In this document: positions 26,571 through 35,864 of the stretch, piece after piece
How the letters are laid out: each line of letters starts with the position of its first letter
Position numbering within the stretch: the first letter of the stretch is position 1
NCBI RefSeq assembly: GCF_901482445.1
Contig: NZ_LR590477.1
Coordinates: 682,001-746,000, forward strand
Direction: 5' to 3'
Source: Neisseria lactamica
GTDB lineage: Bacteria > Pseudomonadota > Gammaproteobacteria > Burkholderiales > Neisseriaceae
Length of the DNA stretch: 64,000 bases
Translations under genes and position numbers: made by a program
Notes under the pieces: generated by a model
Databases searched by the model: none
The model's input: only the letters and a program-made list of their open reading frames with translations
Told to the model about the DNA's origin: nothing

Positions 26571-28355
26571 ATGAGCTTAGTTGAATTGAAAGTGCCCGAC
26601 ATTGGCGGACACGAAAATGTAGATATTATCGCGGTTGAAGTAAATGTGGGCGATACCATTGCTGTGGACGATACCCTGATTACTTTGGAAACCGACAAAG
26701 CGACGATGGACGTGCCTGCCGAAGTTGCGGGCGTGGTCAAAGAAGTGAAAGTCAAAGTGGGCGACAAAATCTCCGAAGGCGGTTTGATTGTCGTCGTTGA
26801 AGCCGAGGGCGCGGCTGCCGCTCCTAAAGCCGAAGCGGCTGCCGCCCCGGCGCAAGAAGCCCCTAAAGCTGCCGCTCCTGCTCCGCAAGCCGCGCAATTC
26901 GGCGGTTCTGCCGATGCCGAGTACGACGTGGTCGTATTGGGCGGCGGCCCCGGCGGTTATTCTGCCGCATTCGCTGCTGCCGATGAAGGCTTGAAAGTCG
27001 CCATCGTCGAGCGTTACAAAACTTTGGGAGGCGTTTGCCTGAACGTCGGCTGTATCCCTTCCAAAGCCCTGTTGCACAATGCCGCTGTTATCGACGAAGT
27101 GCGCCACTTGGCTGCCAACGGTATCAAATACCCCGAGCCTGAACTCGACATCGATATGCTGCGCGCCTACAAAAACGGCGTGGTTTCCCGCCTCACCGGC
27201 GGTTTGGCAGGTATGGCGAAAGGCCGTAAAGTGGACGTTATCCAAGGCGACGGGCAATTCTTGGATCCGCACCACATGGAAGTGTCGCTGACTGCCGGCG
27301 ACGTGTACGAACAAGCAGCCCCTACCGGCGAGAAAAAAATCGTTGCCTTCAAAAACTGTATCATTGCAGCAGGCAGCCGCGTTACCAAACTGCCGTTTAT
27401 CCCTGAAGATCCGCGCATCATCGATTCCAGCGGCGCACTGGCACTGAAAGAAGTACCGGGCAAACTGCTGATTATCGGCGGCGGCATTATCGGCCTCGAG
27501 ATGGGTACGGTTTACAGCACGCTGGGTTCGCGTTTGGATGTGGTTGAAATGATGGACGGCCTGATGCAAGGCGCAGACCGCGACTTGGTGAAAGTATGGC
27601 AAAAACAAAACGAATACCGTTTTGACAACATTATGGTCAACACCAAAACCGTTGCAGTCGAGCCGAAAGAAGACGGCGTTTACGTTACCTTTGAAGGTGC
27701 AAATGCGCCTAAAGAGCCGCAACGTTACGATGCCGTACTGGTTGCCGCCGGCCGCGCGCCCAACGGCAAACTCATCAGCGCGGAAAAAGCAGGCGTTGCC
27801 GTAACCGATCGCGGCTTCATCGAAGTGGACAAACAAATGCGTACCAATGTGCCGCACATCTACGCCATCGGCGACATCGTCGGTCAGCCGATGTTGGCGC
27901 ACAAAGCCGTTCACGAAGGACACGTTGCCGCCGAAAACTGCGCCGGCCACAAAGCCTACTTCGACGCGCGCGTGATTCCGGGCGTTGCCTACACTTCTCC
28001 CGAAGTGGCGTGGGTGGGCGAAACCGAGTTGTCCGCCAAAGCCTCCGGCCGCAAAATCACCAAAGCCAGCTTCCCGTGGGCGGCTTCCGGCCGTGCGATT
28101 GCCAACGGTTGCGACAACGGCTTTACCAAGCTGATTTTCGATGCCGAAACCAGACGGGTTATCGGCGGCGGCATCGTCGGCCCCAACGGCGGCGATATGA
28201 TCGGCGAAGTCTGCCTCGCCATCGAAATGGGCTGTGATGCGGCCGACATCGGCAAAACCATCCATCCGCACCCCACTTTGGGCGAATCCATCGGTATGGC
28301 TGCGGAAGTGGCTTTGGGCACTTGTACCGACCTGCCGGCTCAAAAGAAAAAATAA
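26571..28355 (+). CDS. lpdA: Dihydrolipoamide dehydrogenase with N-terminal lipoyl domain (P64k)
   Basis: FAD-dependent E3 that reoxidises the dihydrolipoyl groups of E2 with NAD+. Unlike E. coli Lpd, the 594-residue protein starts with a lipoyl domain (ETDKATM, Lys43) and an Ala/Pro linker; this is the neisserial P64k architecture. The E3 part has the FAD motif VVLGGGPGGYSAA, the redox disulfide Cys156-Cys161 in GGVCLNVGCIPS, the NAD-binding IIGGGIIGLEMG, and the catalytic His-Glu in HPHPTLGES. P64k is a known immunogenic protein of N. meningitidis. The gene closes the aceE-aceF-lpdA operon, with a strong terminator after it. Confidence 0.97.
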   Translation: MSLVELKVPDIGGHENVDIIAVEVNVGDTIAVDDTLITLETDKATMDVPAEVAGVVKEVKVKVGDKISEGGLIVVVEAEGAAAAPKAEAAAAPAQEAPKAAAPAPQAAQFGGSADAEYDVVVLGGGPGGYSAAFAAADEGLKVAIVERYKTLGGVCLNVGCIPSKALLHNAAVIDEVRHLAANGIKYPEPELDIDMLRAYKNGVVSRLTGGLAGMAKGRKVDVIQGDGQFLDPHHMEVSLTAGDVYEQAAPTGEKKIVAFKNCIIAAGSRVTKLPFIPEDPRIIDSSGALALKEVPGKLLIIGGGIIGLEMGTVYSTLGSRLDVVEMMDGLMQGADRDLVKVWQKQNEYRFDNIMVNTKTVAVEPKEDGVYVTFEGANAPKEPQRYDAVLVAAGRAPNGKLISAEKAGVAVTDRGFIEVDKQMRTNVPHIYAIGDIVGQPMLAHKAVHEGHVAAENCAGHKAYFDARVIPGVAYTSPEVAWVGETELSAKASGRKITKASFPWAASGRAIANGCDNGFTKLIFDAETRRVIGGGIVGPNGGDMIGEVCLAIEMGCDAADIGKTIHPHPTLGESIGMAAEVALGTCTDLPAQKKK

Positions 28356-28393
28356 ACCTGACGCTCTAAGCAGCCGATAAGGTTTATCCGAAC

Positions 28394-28428
28394 AAATGCC
28401 GTCTGAACCCTTCAGACGGCATTTTTGT
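28394..28428 (+). terminator. Inverted-DUS terminator after lpdA
   Basis: ATGCCGTCTGAA and its inverse separated by three bases, followed by TTTTTG. Confidence 0.85.
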
Positions 28429-28589
28429 TTCCCCCTTATGCTTTCCCACCGCAAATTTTAACCGGCTTTCACTCATCCCCCGTCCCGTCTGCGTTTCATA
28501 TCTGAACATCGGAAACGCGCCCGGGCATCGGATTAGGGGCAATAACGGTATTTAAATATGAAACACATCCCGTTTCAAAACCGGCAAAA

Positions 28590-28615
28590 ATGCCGTCTGA
28601 ACGTTCAGACGGCAT
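28590..28615 (-). terminator. Inverted-DUS terminator after the DUF945 gene
   Basis: ATGCCGTCTGAA and its inverse with a two-base gap, about 15 bases beyond the gene's stop. The minus-strand side is followed by a short T run. Confidence 0.75.
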
Positions 28616-28630
28616 TGGGCATAAACGGCA

Positions 28631-30181
28631 TTAATGCGGTTGGCCGGAAACCCCGCCGCCCTCGTCAAAATCGGAATCGGGTTCATTTTGCAGCGTTTTA
28701 CCGTTTAACTTCAGGGTGTTGTTTTTCAGGGAAATGACCGTATCAATCTGATTGCCGTCTAAAGTGAGGTATTTTTCCCGCGCCATACTTTGAACCGTAC
28801 TGTCCACCATCAGGCGCAAAGTCTCGTTGATGTCGTCAAGACTTGCCCTGCCTTCCGCCTCATCTTCGGCATTGACGCTGAAAATATTGCCCGCTTGGCT
28901 GACTGCCAAATCTTCCAACATTTTTTGAGGAATACTCATTCTGATGTCCGCCTCAGTTTTCTTCAGCATCAAACCCAATTGGTTCAAATCTTCCTTCTTC
29001 ATATCTTTAAACATAATTTTCCCGCCCACATCGATTTTTCCCGACGGCAGCGTGAAACGGAAAGTTTTGATATTTAGCACCGGGTCATGGGTAAATAATC
29101 CGGAAGCCTCGCCTTTGACTGCAGTAATCAAATCATTGCGGATTTGTTCTTCAGTCATTTTTTTGGCAGAAATTTGTGCAAACTTGCGTTTCAATACGGT
29201 TAAGGAAGAAGCATCGAGATGTTCGGCAGCGATATGGATATCCAGCGGGCCATATTTTTCATCGCCGTAAACCAGCGTGTCAAAACGGAACTGCCCTTCA
29301 CTGTTGATAAATGAGCCCGATTCCCCGGTCTTGGTTGAAAAAGCCAGTTTGCCAACTTCGATTTTGGAAGGTGCGATACTGCCGTTGGGATTGATAAACG
29401 CGCCAATCTGCAAATCGGTAACGAGATTGACCAGTTCGTTTAACTTGACGTTGTAATCGACACCCTCTTTCCATTCTAGGGAGAATTTTTCCAAGGTCAG
29501 ATTGCTGCTGCCTAAAGCAAGCGGATTGATGCCGTCTGAAGTTTCCGAATCGAAATGCACTTTTTCAAACGCGGCATCGCCTTTATCTGCCAGCTTGATT
29601 TTAAACAAGGGGGCATCATAGCCGTTTCGGTAGCTTTTGAAACCTTTTTGGTAAACCGTTTTCCCCGTCAGGCCTTCCCAGTGCAGCCTGATGCCCGACA
29701 GTTCTTCATAATCGAAGGCGGGAACACTGACTTCCATCTTGCCGCTGCCGTTGAAATAAACGGTATTGGCAAGGGAAACCGGGGCTTGTTTCCCAAAAAA
29801 GCGTTCCAAAACTTTTTCCGTTTCAGGCGCGTATTTGAACTCGGTTTCAATGTGCGCCTGCGTGCCGAATCCGCCGGCAAAAGGACCGTGCGTGATATGG
29901 TTTACCAGCGTAACCGGCTGTTCCAACACTGTTTTCAAATTATCCGGCAGATATTTCTGCGCATTATGCAGCAACTCGGGTTTCAGACGGATGACCGTCG
30001 TTTCCGTAGAGGTAAACCAGCCGCGCTCATATTGGTGCGATTCGACGGTCAGGAAGCCCGTTTCCTGCAATATTTTTTGCTGCTGCGTCAGGCTTTCTTC
30101 GGCTTTGACACCCAAATAATAAGGTGTACCCAAAGCAACGCCGAGCAATGCTGCCGCAACTGAAATCAAAGGTTTTTTCAT
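28631..30181 (-). CDS. YdgA family (DUF945) exported protein
   Basis: A 516-residue protein with an N-terminal membrane/signal segment (PLISVAAALLGVALGTPYYLG). The rest is beta-rich and matches the DUF945/YdgA family, with the typical start GxKAEESLTQQQKILQE and the repeated patterns of alternating hydrophobic residues (LEKFSLEWKEG, IEVGKLAFSTKTGE). YdgA-type proteins are inner-membrane-anchored periplasmic proteins of uncertain role, with AsmA-like folds suspected. The start at 30181 is chosen because the signal follows directly. Confidence 0.82.
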   Translation of the reverse strand: MKKPLISVAAALLGVALGTPYYLGVKAEESLTQQQKILQETGFLTVESHQYERGWFTSTETTVIRLKPELLHNAQKYLPDNLKTVLEQPVTLVNHITHGPFAGGFGTQAHIETEFKYAPETEKVLERFFGKQAPVSLANTVYFNGSGKMEVSVPAFDYEELSGIRLHWEGLTGKTVYQKGFKSYRNGYDAPLFKIKLADKGDAAFEKVHFDSETSDGINPLALGSSNLTLEKFSLEWKEGVDYNVKLNELVNLVTDLQIGAFINPNGSIAPSKIEVGKLAFSTKTGESGSFINSEGQFRFDTLVYGDEKYGPLDIHIAAEHLDASSLTVLKRKFAQISAKKMTEEQIRNDLITAVKGEASGLFTHDPVLNIKTFRFTLPSGKIDVGGKIMFKDMKKEDLNQLGLMLKKTEADIRMSIPQKMLEDLAVSQAGNIFSVNAEDEAEGRASLDDINETLRLMVDSTVQSMAREKYLTLDGNQIDTVISLKNNTLKLNGKTLQNEPDSDFDEGGGVSGQPH

Positions 30182-30257
30182 CACTTCAAACAAGCAGGTT
30201 TCAAAGACGCTAGAATAGCATTATTTAAGCGTATCCCGCCATATCTCTTTAAAAGAA

Positions 30258-30286
30258 ATGCCGTCTGAAACCTGTTCGGACGGCAT
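30258..30286 (-). terminator. Inverted-DUS terminator after the TonB-dependent receptor gene
   Basis: ATGCCGTCTGAA at 30258 and the one-base variant TTCGGACGGCAT at 30275 form a hairpin beyond the receptor stop. Confidence 0.7.
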
Positions 30287-30305
30287 TTTCGGAAACGGAG
30301 GCAGC

Positions 30306-32618
30306 TTAGAAATCCAATTCCGCCTTCAGCCAGTAAGTACGCGGCATACCGACGACGGCGAAGCTGCGGTCGAATTGTCCGCGCTGTACCTGCCAATAGT
30401 TTTTGTTGAACAGGTTTTCCACCGAGCTGCTGACGGTCAAAGTATTTTTGCCCAGCTTGGTTTTGTAGCGCGCGCCTACGTCAACCAAGGTGTAGGATGG
30501 GAAGGCATATTGTTTTTTCGTGTCTTGGTAAGACTTGCCGAAATACGAAACGTTGCCGTTCAAGGTCAAGCCTTTGGCAAATGGTGCATCCCATTCCACG
30601 CCCGCTTTGGCAATCACGCGCGGATTGGCGACTTGTACGCCGTTAACCAGCATATCGCGCGAATTCGGATAATTCTTCACGGTCGATTGCAGATACATCA
30701 AACCCAAAGTCGGACGCAGGGTTTTGTTTAACAGGTTGGCGTATGCGTTGAACTCGATACCGCGGCTGCGTTCCATTCCTTGCTCGTCGCCTGCCGTACC
30801 GCCTTGGGCTTTATAGCGGGCAAAATCGGAATTGCTGCCCGCACTGCCGGTTGTGCTGCCGCCCGTACTGCCTGCCGCGCCGCCTGTGCCGCTGCCGCTC
30901 TTAACAGTATTACCCCTCCAATAACCCGGGCGTTTGATTTGAAATGCGTTCAGCGTCGTTACAAAATCGCCCCAGTTTTTGCGCACACCCACTTCAAACT
31001 GACGGCTGACACGCGGTTTCGCCATTGTCGTTTCGCCGGAATCATCGGTTTTGATATCGGCAGGCTCAAGGTCTTCCATGTAGTTGCCGTACACGACCAA
31101 ATCGGGTTGCGGCACCCACGCCGCCATCAGCATCGGACTGAAGCGTTTGGCATTACCGCTCTGCGATTTTTTCTTGTCGGTGTATTCAACCGCTTGGAAA
31201 CGTCCGCCCAAAGTCAGGCGGTATTTGTTATCCACGAAGCCCAAGGTGTCGGACAAAGCCAGACTGTTAACTTTGATATTGGCATCCAAGTTGGCGGTTT
31301 TCGCCCAAGAATTGGGATAGTCGGCTTTGAACGATGCCAATTGATTCGCAATATTTTCGTTTGCCTTCACTTCTATCTTGCTAGTGCCGTTCCCGCTGCC
31401 GTTTATGGTTTTCCGCTGGCGGATAACGCGGTCGAAAGCCGTACTCCAGTTATGTGTTACCGGACCGGTTTCAAATTCGCCGCGTGCGGTCAGGTTCATA
31501 CTCAATGTGCGGAAATATTGGTCGGTCAGGCGCGCCGTGCCGGTGTGGTATTGGTTGGCAGCCGTGCAGGTTTCGGTTTGGCTGCTTGCGCCGCTTGTAC
31601 CGCAAACGGTCGGGGAAATCAGCGTGCCGTAATAACGTGCTTTGTTGTAGCCGATGCCGCCGGTAATTTGGGCATTGTCAAACGCATCCCATTCAAAGGT
31701 CAGCATATTGGTTTCGCCAACGGTGTTTTGCCAGTTCCAAGAAGGCAGCAGGTTGGTTTTACCATCGGGCGCGTCAAACAAGCGTCCGCCGGCGTTTTGG
31801 ATGTCCTGCATACGCGCGCGGCCGCCGTTGGTTTTGCGTTTCGCGTAGATGGAATCGAACGCCACGCGCAGTTTTTCGCCGCGATAGTCGGCATTTACCG
31901 CAAATTCTTTGTTGTCTTCGCTGTAACCGTGGCGCGGGGTGTCGCCGTGGCGCAGTTTGCCGTTGGCACGCACACCGAACTCTTTGTTTTCGCCGAAGCG
32001 TTGCCCTAAGTCGAACGTGCCTTGGGCGCGGTTGTTGCTGAACCGGCCCAAACCGATTTTGCGGTTGCCTTCATCGGCGGCTTTTTTGGTTTCGATGTTG
32101 ACGGAACCGGAGACCGCGCCTTCGGGGTCCATACCGTTTACGGCGGTGGACGCGCCTTTAATCAGTTGTGCGGAACCAACTTGCACGCTGGCCGTGCCTT
32201 GCGTGCCGTACATCCCTGCCAAACCGTTGACGCTGAATTGGCGCGAGTCAAGCTGATAACCTCTAAAATACAGACCGGTCAGCGTGTTGCTTTCGCCGCC
32301 GAACTGCCAAACGGAAGCGTCTTTTTTCGCTACGGCATCCACCAAAGTACGCGCTTCGGTGTTGTTGAGGGCTTGTTCGTCGTAATTGACGACGGTAATC
32401 GGCGCGGTAAAGGCGTTGGCCTTACCCAACAAACCCAAGTTCACGCGGTCGCGCAAGTCGCCGTCGCTGGCAATGGAGTAAGAACGAGCGGCTTTGACGC
32501 GCTTGGCATCGGCACGGACATGAACCTGTCCGAGTTCGCCCTGCTGCGGAGTATTGTCGGCGGCAGACGAAAACGCGCTCAAAATCAACAGCGGCATTAA
32601 GGCAAGTTTTTTGTTCAT
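30306..32618 (-). CDS. TonB-dependent siderophore receptor
   Basis: Outer-membrane active transporter of the FhuA/FhuE-like TonB-dependent receptor family, 770 residues. A signal peptide (MNKKLALMPLLILSAFSSA) is followed by the plug domain (ITVVNYDEQALNN, DSRQFSVNGL, GTASVQVGSAQLIKG, GAVSGSVNIETKK) and a 22-strand barrel ending in an aromatic residue (AELDF). A predicted extracellular loop near residues 570-600 is a Gly/Ser/Thr-rich insert (SGTGGAAGSTGG). The substrate is not evident; hydroxamate-type xenosiderophores are typical of this subgroup. A Fur-like operator lies upstream. Confidence 0.88.
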   Translation of the reverse strand: MNKKLALMPLLILSAFSSAADNTPQQGELGQVHVRADAKRVKAARSYSIASDGDLRDRVNLGLLGKANAFTAPITVVNYDEQALNNTEARTLVDAVAKKDASVWQFGGESNTLTGLYFRGYQLDSRQFSVNGLAGMYGTQGTASVQVGSAQLIKGASTAVNGMDPEGAVSGSVNIETKKAADEGNRKIGLGRFSNNRAQGTFDLGQRFGENKEFGVRANGKLRHGDTPRHGYSEDNKEFAVNADYRGEKLRVAFDSIYAKRKTNGGRARMQDIQNAGGRLFDAPDGKTNLLPSWNWQNTVGETNMLTFEWDAFDNAQITGGIGYNKARYYGTLISPTVCGTSGASSQTETCTAANQYHTGTARLTDQYFRTLSMNLTARGEFETGPVTHNWSTAFDRVIRQRKTINGSGNGTSKIEVKANENIANQLASFKADYPNSWAKTANLDANIKVNSLALSDTLGFVDNKYRLTLGGRFQAVEYTDKKKSQSGNAKRFSPMLMAAWVPQPDLVVYGNYMEDLEPADIKTDDSGETTMAKPRVSRQFEVGVRKNWGDFVTTLNAFQIKRPGYWRGNTVKSGSGTGGAAGSTGGSTTGSAGSNSDFARYKAQGGTAGDEQGMERSRGIEFNAYANLLNKTLRPTLGLMYLQSTVKNYPNSRDMLVNGVQVANPRVIAKAGVEWDAPFAKGLTLNGNVSYFGKSYQDTKKQYAFPSYTLVDVGARYKTKLGKNTLTVSSSVENLFNKNYWQVQRGQFDRSFAVVGMPRTYWLKAELDF

Positions 32619-32697
32619 AAAAACGCTTTCTTTTTTAAGTATTTGGGAATAAAGATAAAAATAAACAAACTTATCGGATATTTCGGGCGAAAATTAT

Positions 32698-32719
32698 ATT
32701 TGATAATCAAAACTATTCC
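32698..32719 (-). promoter_or_regulatory. Candidate Fur box upstream of the TonB-dependent receptor
   Basis: TTTGATAATCAAAACTATTC resembles the Fur consensus GATAATGATAATCATTATC in its GATAAT half and A+T spacing. It lies 80 bases before the receptor start, which would fit iron repression. Confidence 0.45.
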
Positions 32720-32846
32720 TAAAAAATTTTATGGGGCAAAGTTATCTGTCTGTTAAAACTCGGTTTATTTTTATACTCCGGTGTCTGTTTTCCGCCACAG
32801 CCGGTTTGGCATCCATCAAACCGCCTTTAAACGACTGAAAGGGAAA

Positions 32847-32953
32847 TATAGTGGATTAAATTTAAATCAGGACAAGGCGACGAAGCCACAGACAGTACAG
32901 ATAGTACGGCAAGGCGAGGCAACGCCGTACTGGTTTTTGTTAATCCACTATAA
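32847..32953. repeat. Correia element (internally deleted type)
   Basis: TATAGTGGATTAAATT at one end and AATCCACTATA at the other, with the typical GACAAGGCGACGAAGCC and GGCAAGGCGAGGCAACGCC interior. At 107 bp it is the short class. Correia elements can carry promoters and RNase III sites. Confidence 0.92.
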
Positions 32954-33056
32954 ACAAATCGCACAGGATTCTCCGTTTAATCAGATATGGGTTTCCATCC
33001 TCGGCAGTTTTGGGCATTTAGCCGTTTCCACCTTCCTGCTCCTATTACCAACAAAA

Positions 33057-33094
33057 ATGCCGTCTGAAATATCGGCACGATACTTCAGACGGCA
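33057..33094 (-). terminator. Inverted-DUS terminator after suhB
   Basis: ATGCCGTCTGAA and its inverse around a 14-base loop, 40 bases beyond the suhB stop. Confidence 0.75.
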
Positions 33095-33135
33095 TACCCG
33101 CCCGTTTTCCCGCATTCCCGGGAGAGGGCTGAAAT

Positions 33136-33921
33136 TTAAACGTGTGCGGAAATGATTTTCAACATTTGCGCCAGCACTTTGGGATTGGCGGCGACAATAT
33201 CGCCGCTTTCCAACCAAGCGTCCTCACCCGACATATCGGTAACGATACCGCCTGCTTCTTGGACAATCAATGCACCGGCGGCAATATCCCACGGTTTGAG
33301 GTTGAACTCGAAAAAGCCGTCAAAACGGCCGGCCGCCACAGCACACAAATCCAAAGAAGCCGCGCCTTCACGACGGCCGCCGGCGGTTTTTGACAAGAAA
33401 TCTTTCAAAATCGCCAGATACTTGTCCATCATGCTTTGATCGACAACGGGGAAGCCGGTACCGATCAGGCAGCGGTTCAATTCGATGCGGTTGGAAACGC
33501 GGATGCGGCGGTCGTTGAGCAACGCGCCTTTGCCTCGGGATGCCATGTATACGTCGTTGCGCTCAGGTGCGTACACCAAAGCTTCTTGCAACACGCCTTT
33601 GTGCAGGAGCGCCATAGAGATAGCGTATTGAGGATGGCCGTGGAGGAAGTTGGTTGTGCCGTCGAGCGGATCGATAATCCATTCGTACTCGGCTGCGGCT
33701 TTACCGTGGGAGCCGCTTTCTTCGCAAGTGATTTTGTGATGCGGATAGGCTTCTTTGAGCGTTTCCACCAAAATCATCTCGGAGCTGCGGTCAACATCGG
33801 AAACGAAGTCGTTGAATGCTTTGCTGTCTACTTTGACGGCATCCAAATTGCCGGCGGCGCGTATCATCATTTGCCCTGCTTTACGGGCGGCTTTGAAAGC
33901 GGTATTTAAAAACGGATTCAT
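33136..33921 (-). CDS. suhB: Inositol monophosphatase family protein SuhB
   Basis: Mg2+-dependent phosphatase of the IMPase superfamily; SuhB also joins rRNA antitermination complexes in E. coli. The 261-residue protein shows the metal-site motifs ITCEESG (Glu), IDPLDGTTNF (Asp-Asp) and WDIAAGALIVQEAGG. The start at 33921 (MNPFLNTAF) is the family start; an upstream ATG adds 18 unrelated residues. It is divergent from trmJ. Confidence 0.93.
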   Translation of the reverse strand: MNPFLNTAFKAARKAGQMMIRAAGNLDAVKVDSKAFNDFVSDVDRSSEMILVETLKEAYPHHKITCEESGSHGKAAAEYEWIIDPLDGTTNFLHGHPQYAISMALLHKGVLQEALVYAPERNDVYMASRGKGALLNDRRIRVSNRIELNRCLIGTGFPVVDQSMMDKYLAILKDFLSKTAGGRREGAASLDLCAVAAGRFDGFFEFNLKPWDIAAGALIVQEAGGIVTDMSGEDAWLESGDIVAANPKVLAQMLKIISAHV

Positions 33922-34096
33922 GGTTTTCTTCCTAATTCGGGTAAAATACGCCCCAATGCGCCGAACAAGGCACACAAGAGGCTGTTAATCGTTTCCGACG
34001 CTGTTAAAGAACATTTCAGACGGCATAAGAAAAGGTCGTCTGAAAACAAAAAGATGGCGCATTATACCTGATTCCCGTACAAACAGAAAACAAAAT

Positions 34097-34915
34097 ATGG
34101 CTTCCGAAAAACCCGCTCTGCCCGCTTATCTGGACAACATCCGCATCATCCTCACACGCACCGGCCATCCCGCCAATATCGGCTCCGCCGCGCGCGCGAT
34201 GAAAACGATGGGGCTGCACAGGCTGACCATCGTCGCCCCCAATCTGATGGCAACGCCGATGACGGAAAATCCGCCCGTATTCGATCCGGAATATCCGCAA
34301 TCGTTTAAATTACCGGAAGAAAGTTTCATCCTCGCTTCGGGCGCGGCGGACGTATTGCACAACGCCGAAATCGTCGCCACACTGGACGAAGCCCTCGCCG
34401 ACACCGCCATCGCCTGCGCCCTGACCAGCCGCCGCCGCGAAATTACCGCGCCGCTGCAAACGCCGCGCGATTTAGTGCCCGAATTATTGCAGGCGGCGCA
34501 ACGCGGGGAACAAGTCGCGCTCGTCTTCGGCAACGAAACTTTCGGCTTGAGCATCGAAGAAGTCCGAGCCTGCAACCGGCTGATGACCATCAACGGCAAT
34601 CCCGACTATTTCTCGCTCAACCTCGCCCAAGCCGTGCAGGTCGTGTGTTACGAAATCTTCAGCCAGACCGGTTCGCCGATGACCCACCTGCAACAGGAAG
34701 ACCACGCCGCCACCCACGAACAAATCAAAGGTATGGTCGCCCACATGGAAAGCGTGATGGACGACATCGGCTTTTTCAACCGCCGCAACGGCGAACGCCT
34801 GATGCGCCGTATGCAGAGCCTGTTCGGACGCGCCAACACGCAAACCGAAGATATCGATATCCTGCGCGGTTTTTTCAATACGCTGCAACAGCGTCTGAAA
34901 GACGGGCAATCCTAA
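34097..34915 (+). CDS. trmJ: tRNA (cytidine/uridine-2'-O-)-methyltransferase
   Basis: SPOUT-class methyltransferase that modifies the 2'-hydroxyl of residue 32 in tRNA anticodon loops. The 272-residue protein has the N-terminal RTGHPANIGSAARAMKTMGL, the knot motifs LVFGNETFGLS and YFSLNLAQAVQVVCYE, and an extended C-terminal region typical of TrmJ rather than the shorter TrmL. The start at 34097 has no alternative upstream in the family. Confidence 0.92.
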   Translation: MASEKPALPAYLDNIRIILTRTGHPANIGSAARAMKTMGLHRLTIVAPNLMATPMTENPPVFDPEYPQSFKLPEESFILASGAADVLHNAEIVATLDEALADTAIACALTSRRREITAPLQTPRDLVPELLQAAQRGEQVALVFGNETFGLSIEEVRACNRLMTINGNPDYFSLNLAQAVQVVCYEIFSQTGSPMTHLQQEDHAATHEQIKGMVAHMESVMDDIGFFNRRNGERLMRRMQSLFGRANTQTEDIDILRGFFNTLQQRLKDGQS

Positions 34916-34919
34916 GCGC

Positions 34920-34950
34920 ATGCCGTCTGAATCCGTTTTTCAGACGGCAT
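34920..34950 (+). terminator. Inverted-DUS terminator after trmJ
   Basis: ATGCCGTCTGAA and TTCAGACGGCAT with a seven-base loop directly follow trmJ. Confidence 0.75.
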
Positions 34951-34978
34951 TTCCGGTCAGGCAGAATACGGGAAAACA

Positions 34979-35833
34979 ATGAATTACGCCCTAGACGCAT
35001 TATGGTGGAAACTCACCGCCCGCCCCGTCCGCGACCTCGCCTCGCTGCTGACTGCGCCGCCTTTGTGGCAAAGCGGCTGCGAATTGGGCGTGCGCGAACT
35101 ATTGGGGGAACACGGTTTCCGCTACCTTTTGGCATTGGATGCCGATCCCGCACCGCTGAAGGATTACCTCGCCCGACGCGCCCCGTTCGGACACCGCTTG
35201 GGCATTTACGCTGAAGAACTGCTGGCTTTTTGGTTTGCCAACGCGCCGCACGCCGAACTGCTTGCGCACAACCTGGCGGTTTCCGGTTCGGACGGCAATA
35301 CGCAAGGCGCGGCGGATTTTTTGGCAAGACTTAACGGCAAGCCCTGCCACATCGAACTGACCTGCAAATATTACGGCGGCACGGGCAAACCCGAAGACAT
35401 GCGCGGACTCGACCCCAAAGACACGCTGTTGGGAAAAGCCGCCAAGCTGTCTGCCCAACTTGCCCTGTTCCGCACTTCAGACGGCATCCGAACCTTGCGG
35501 CGGCACGGTTTGCCGCTTGACGTAAAACCCGTTTCCATCGTGCGCGGCATCGGATTTTTTCCGCAAGGTTTCAACGCCTTTGAGCCGCCGCTTAATCCAT
35601 ACGGCTGGCGCAGTATCTATATTCAAGATTGGGCGGAATACGGGTTTGAACGCCGAGAAGCGCGCTATCACCTGCTCGACCGCATGGCCTATCTCGCGCC
35701 TGCGCGTGTCGCCAAAACCGAAACATTGAACGAAACCGAAATCCGCCGTATCGACCAAGGCTTGATTGCCGTTTTGGAATGTCGGCCGGACGGCTTTTGG
35801 CACGAAATCGAACGCATCATGAAGGCCGTCTGA
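34979..35833 (+). CDS. DUF1853 family protein
   Basis: A 284-residue protein matching the DUF1853 family (RDLASLLTAPPLW at the N-terminus, RLGIYAEELLAFWF in the middle). The segment HIELTCKYYGG (about residues 123-133) has the E-x-K layout of a PD-(D/E)XK nuclease-like core, preceded by an acidic position; activity is inferred, not shown. It ends in an uptake-sequence half and is followed 31 bases later by an RNA methyltransferase gene, with which it is probably co-transcribed. Confidence 0.8.
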   Translation: MNYALDALWWKLTARPVRDLASLLTAPPLWQSGCELGVRELLGEHGFRYLLALDADPAPLKDYLARRAPFGHRLGIYAEELLAFWFANAPHAELLAHNLAVSGSDGNTQGAADFLARLNGKPCHIELTCKYYGGTGKPEDMRGLDPKDTLLGKAAKLSAQLALFRTSDGIRTLRRHGLPLDVKPVSIVRGIGFFPQGFNAFEPPLNPYGWRSIYIQDWAEYGFERREARYHLLDRMAYLAPARVAKTETLNETEIRRIDQGLIAVLECRPDGFWHEIERIMKAV

Positions 35834-35864
35834 AACCATTTCCCCACTTTAAGAGAACCCATTA

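Noticed and set aside
26577..28454. 625-residue open frame antisense to lpdA
   Set aside because: Mirrors the lpdA coding region; composition is low in real protein features and the + strand gene is certain.
30780..32009. 409-residue open frame antisense to the TonB-dependent receptor
   Set aside because: Shadow of the receptor gene; no domain recognised.
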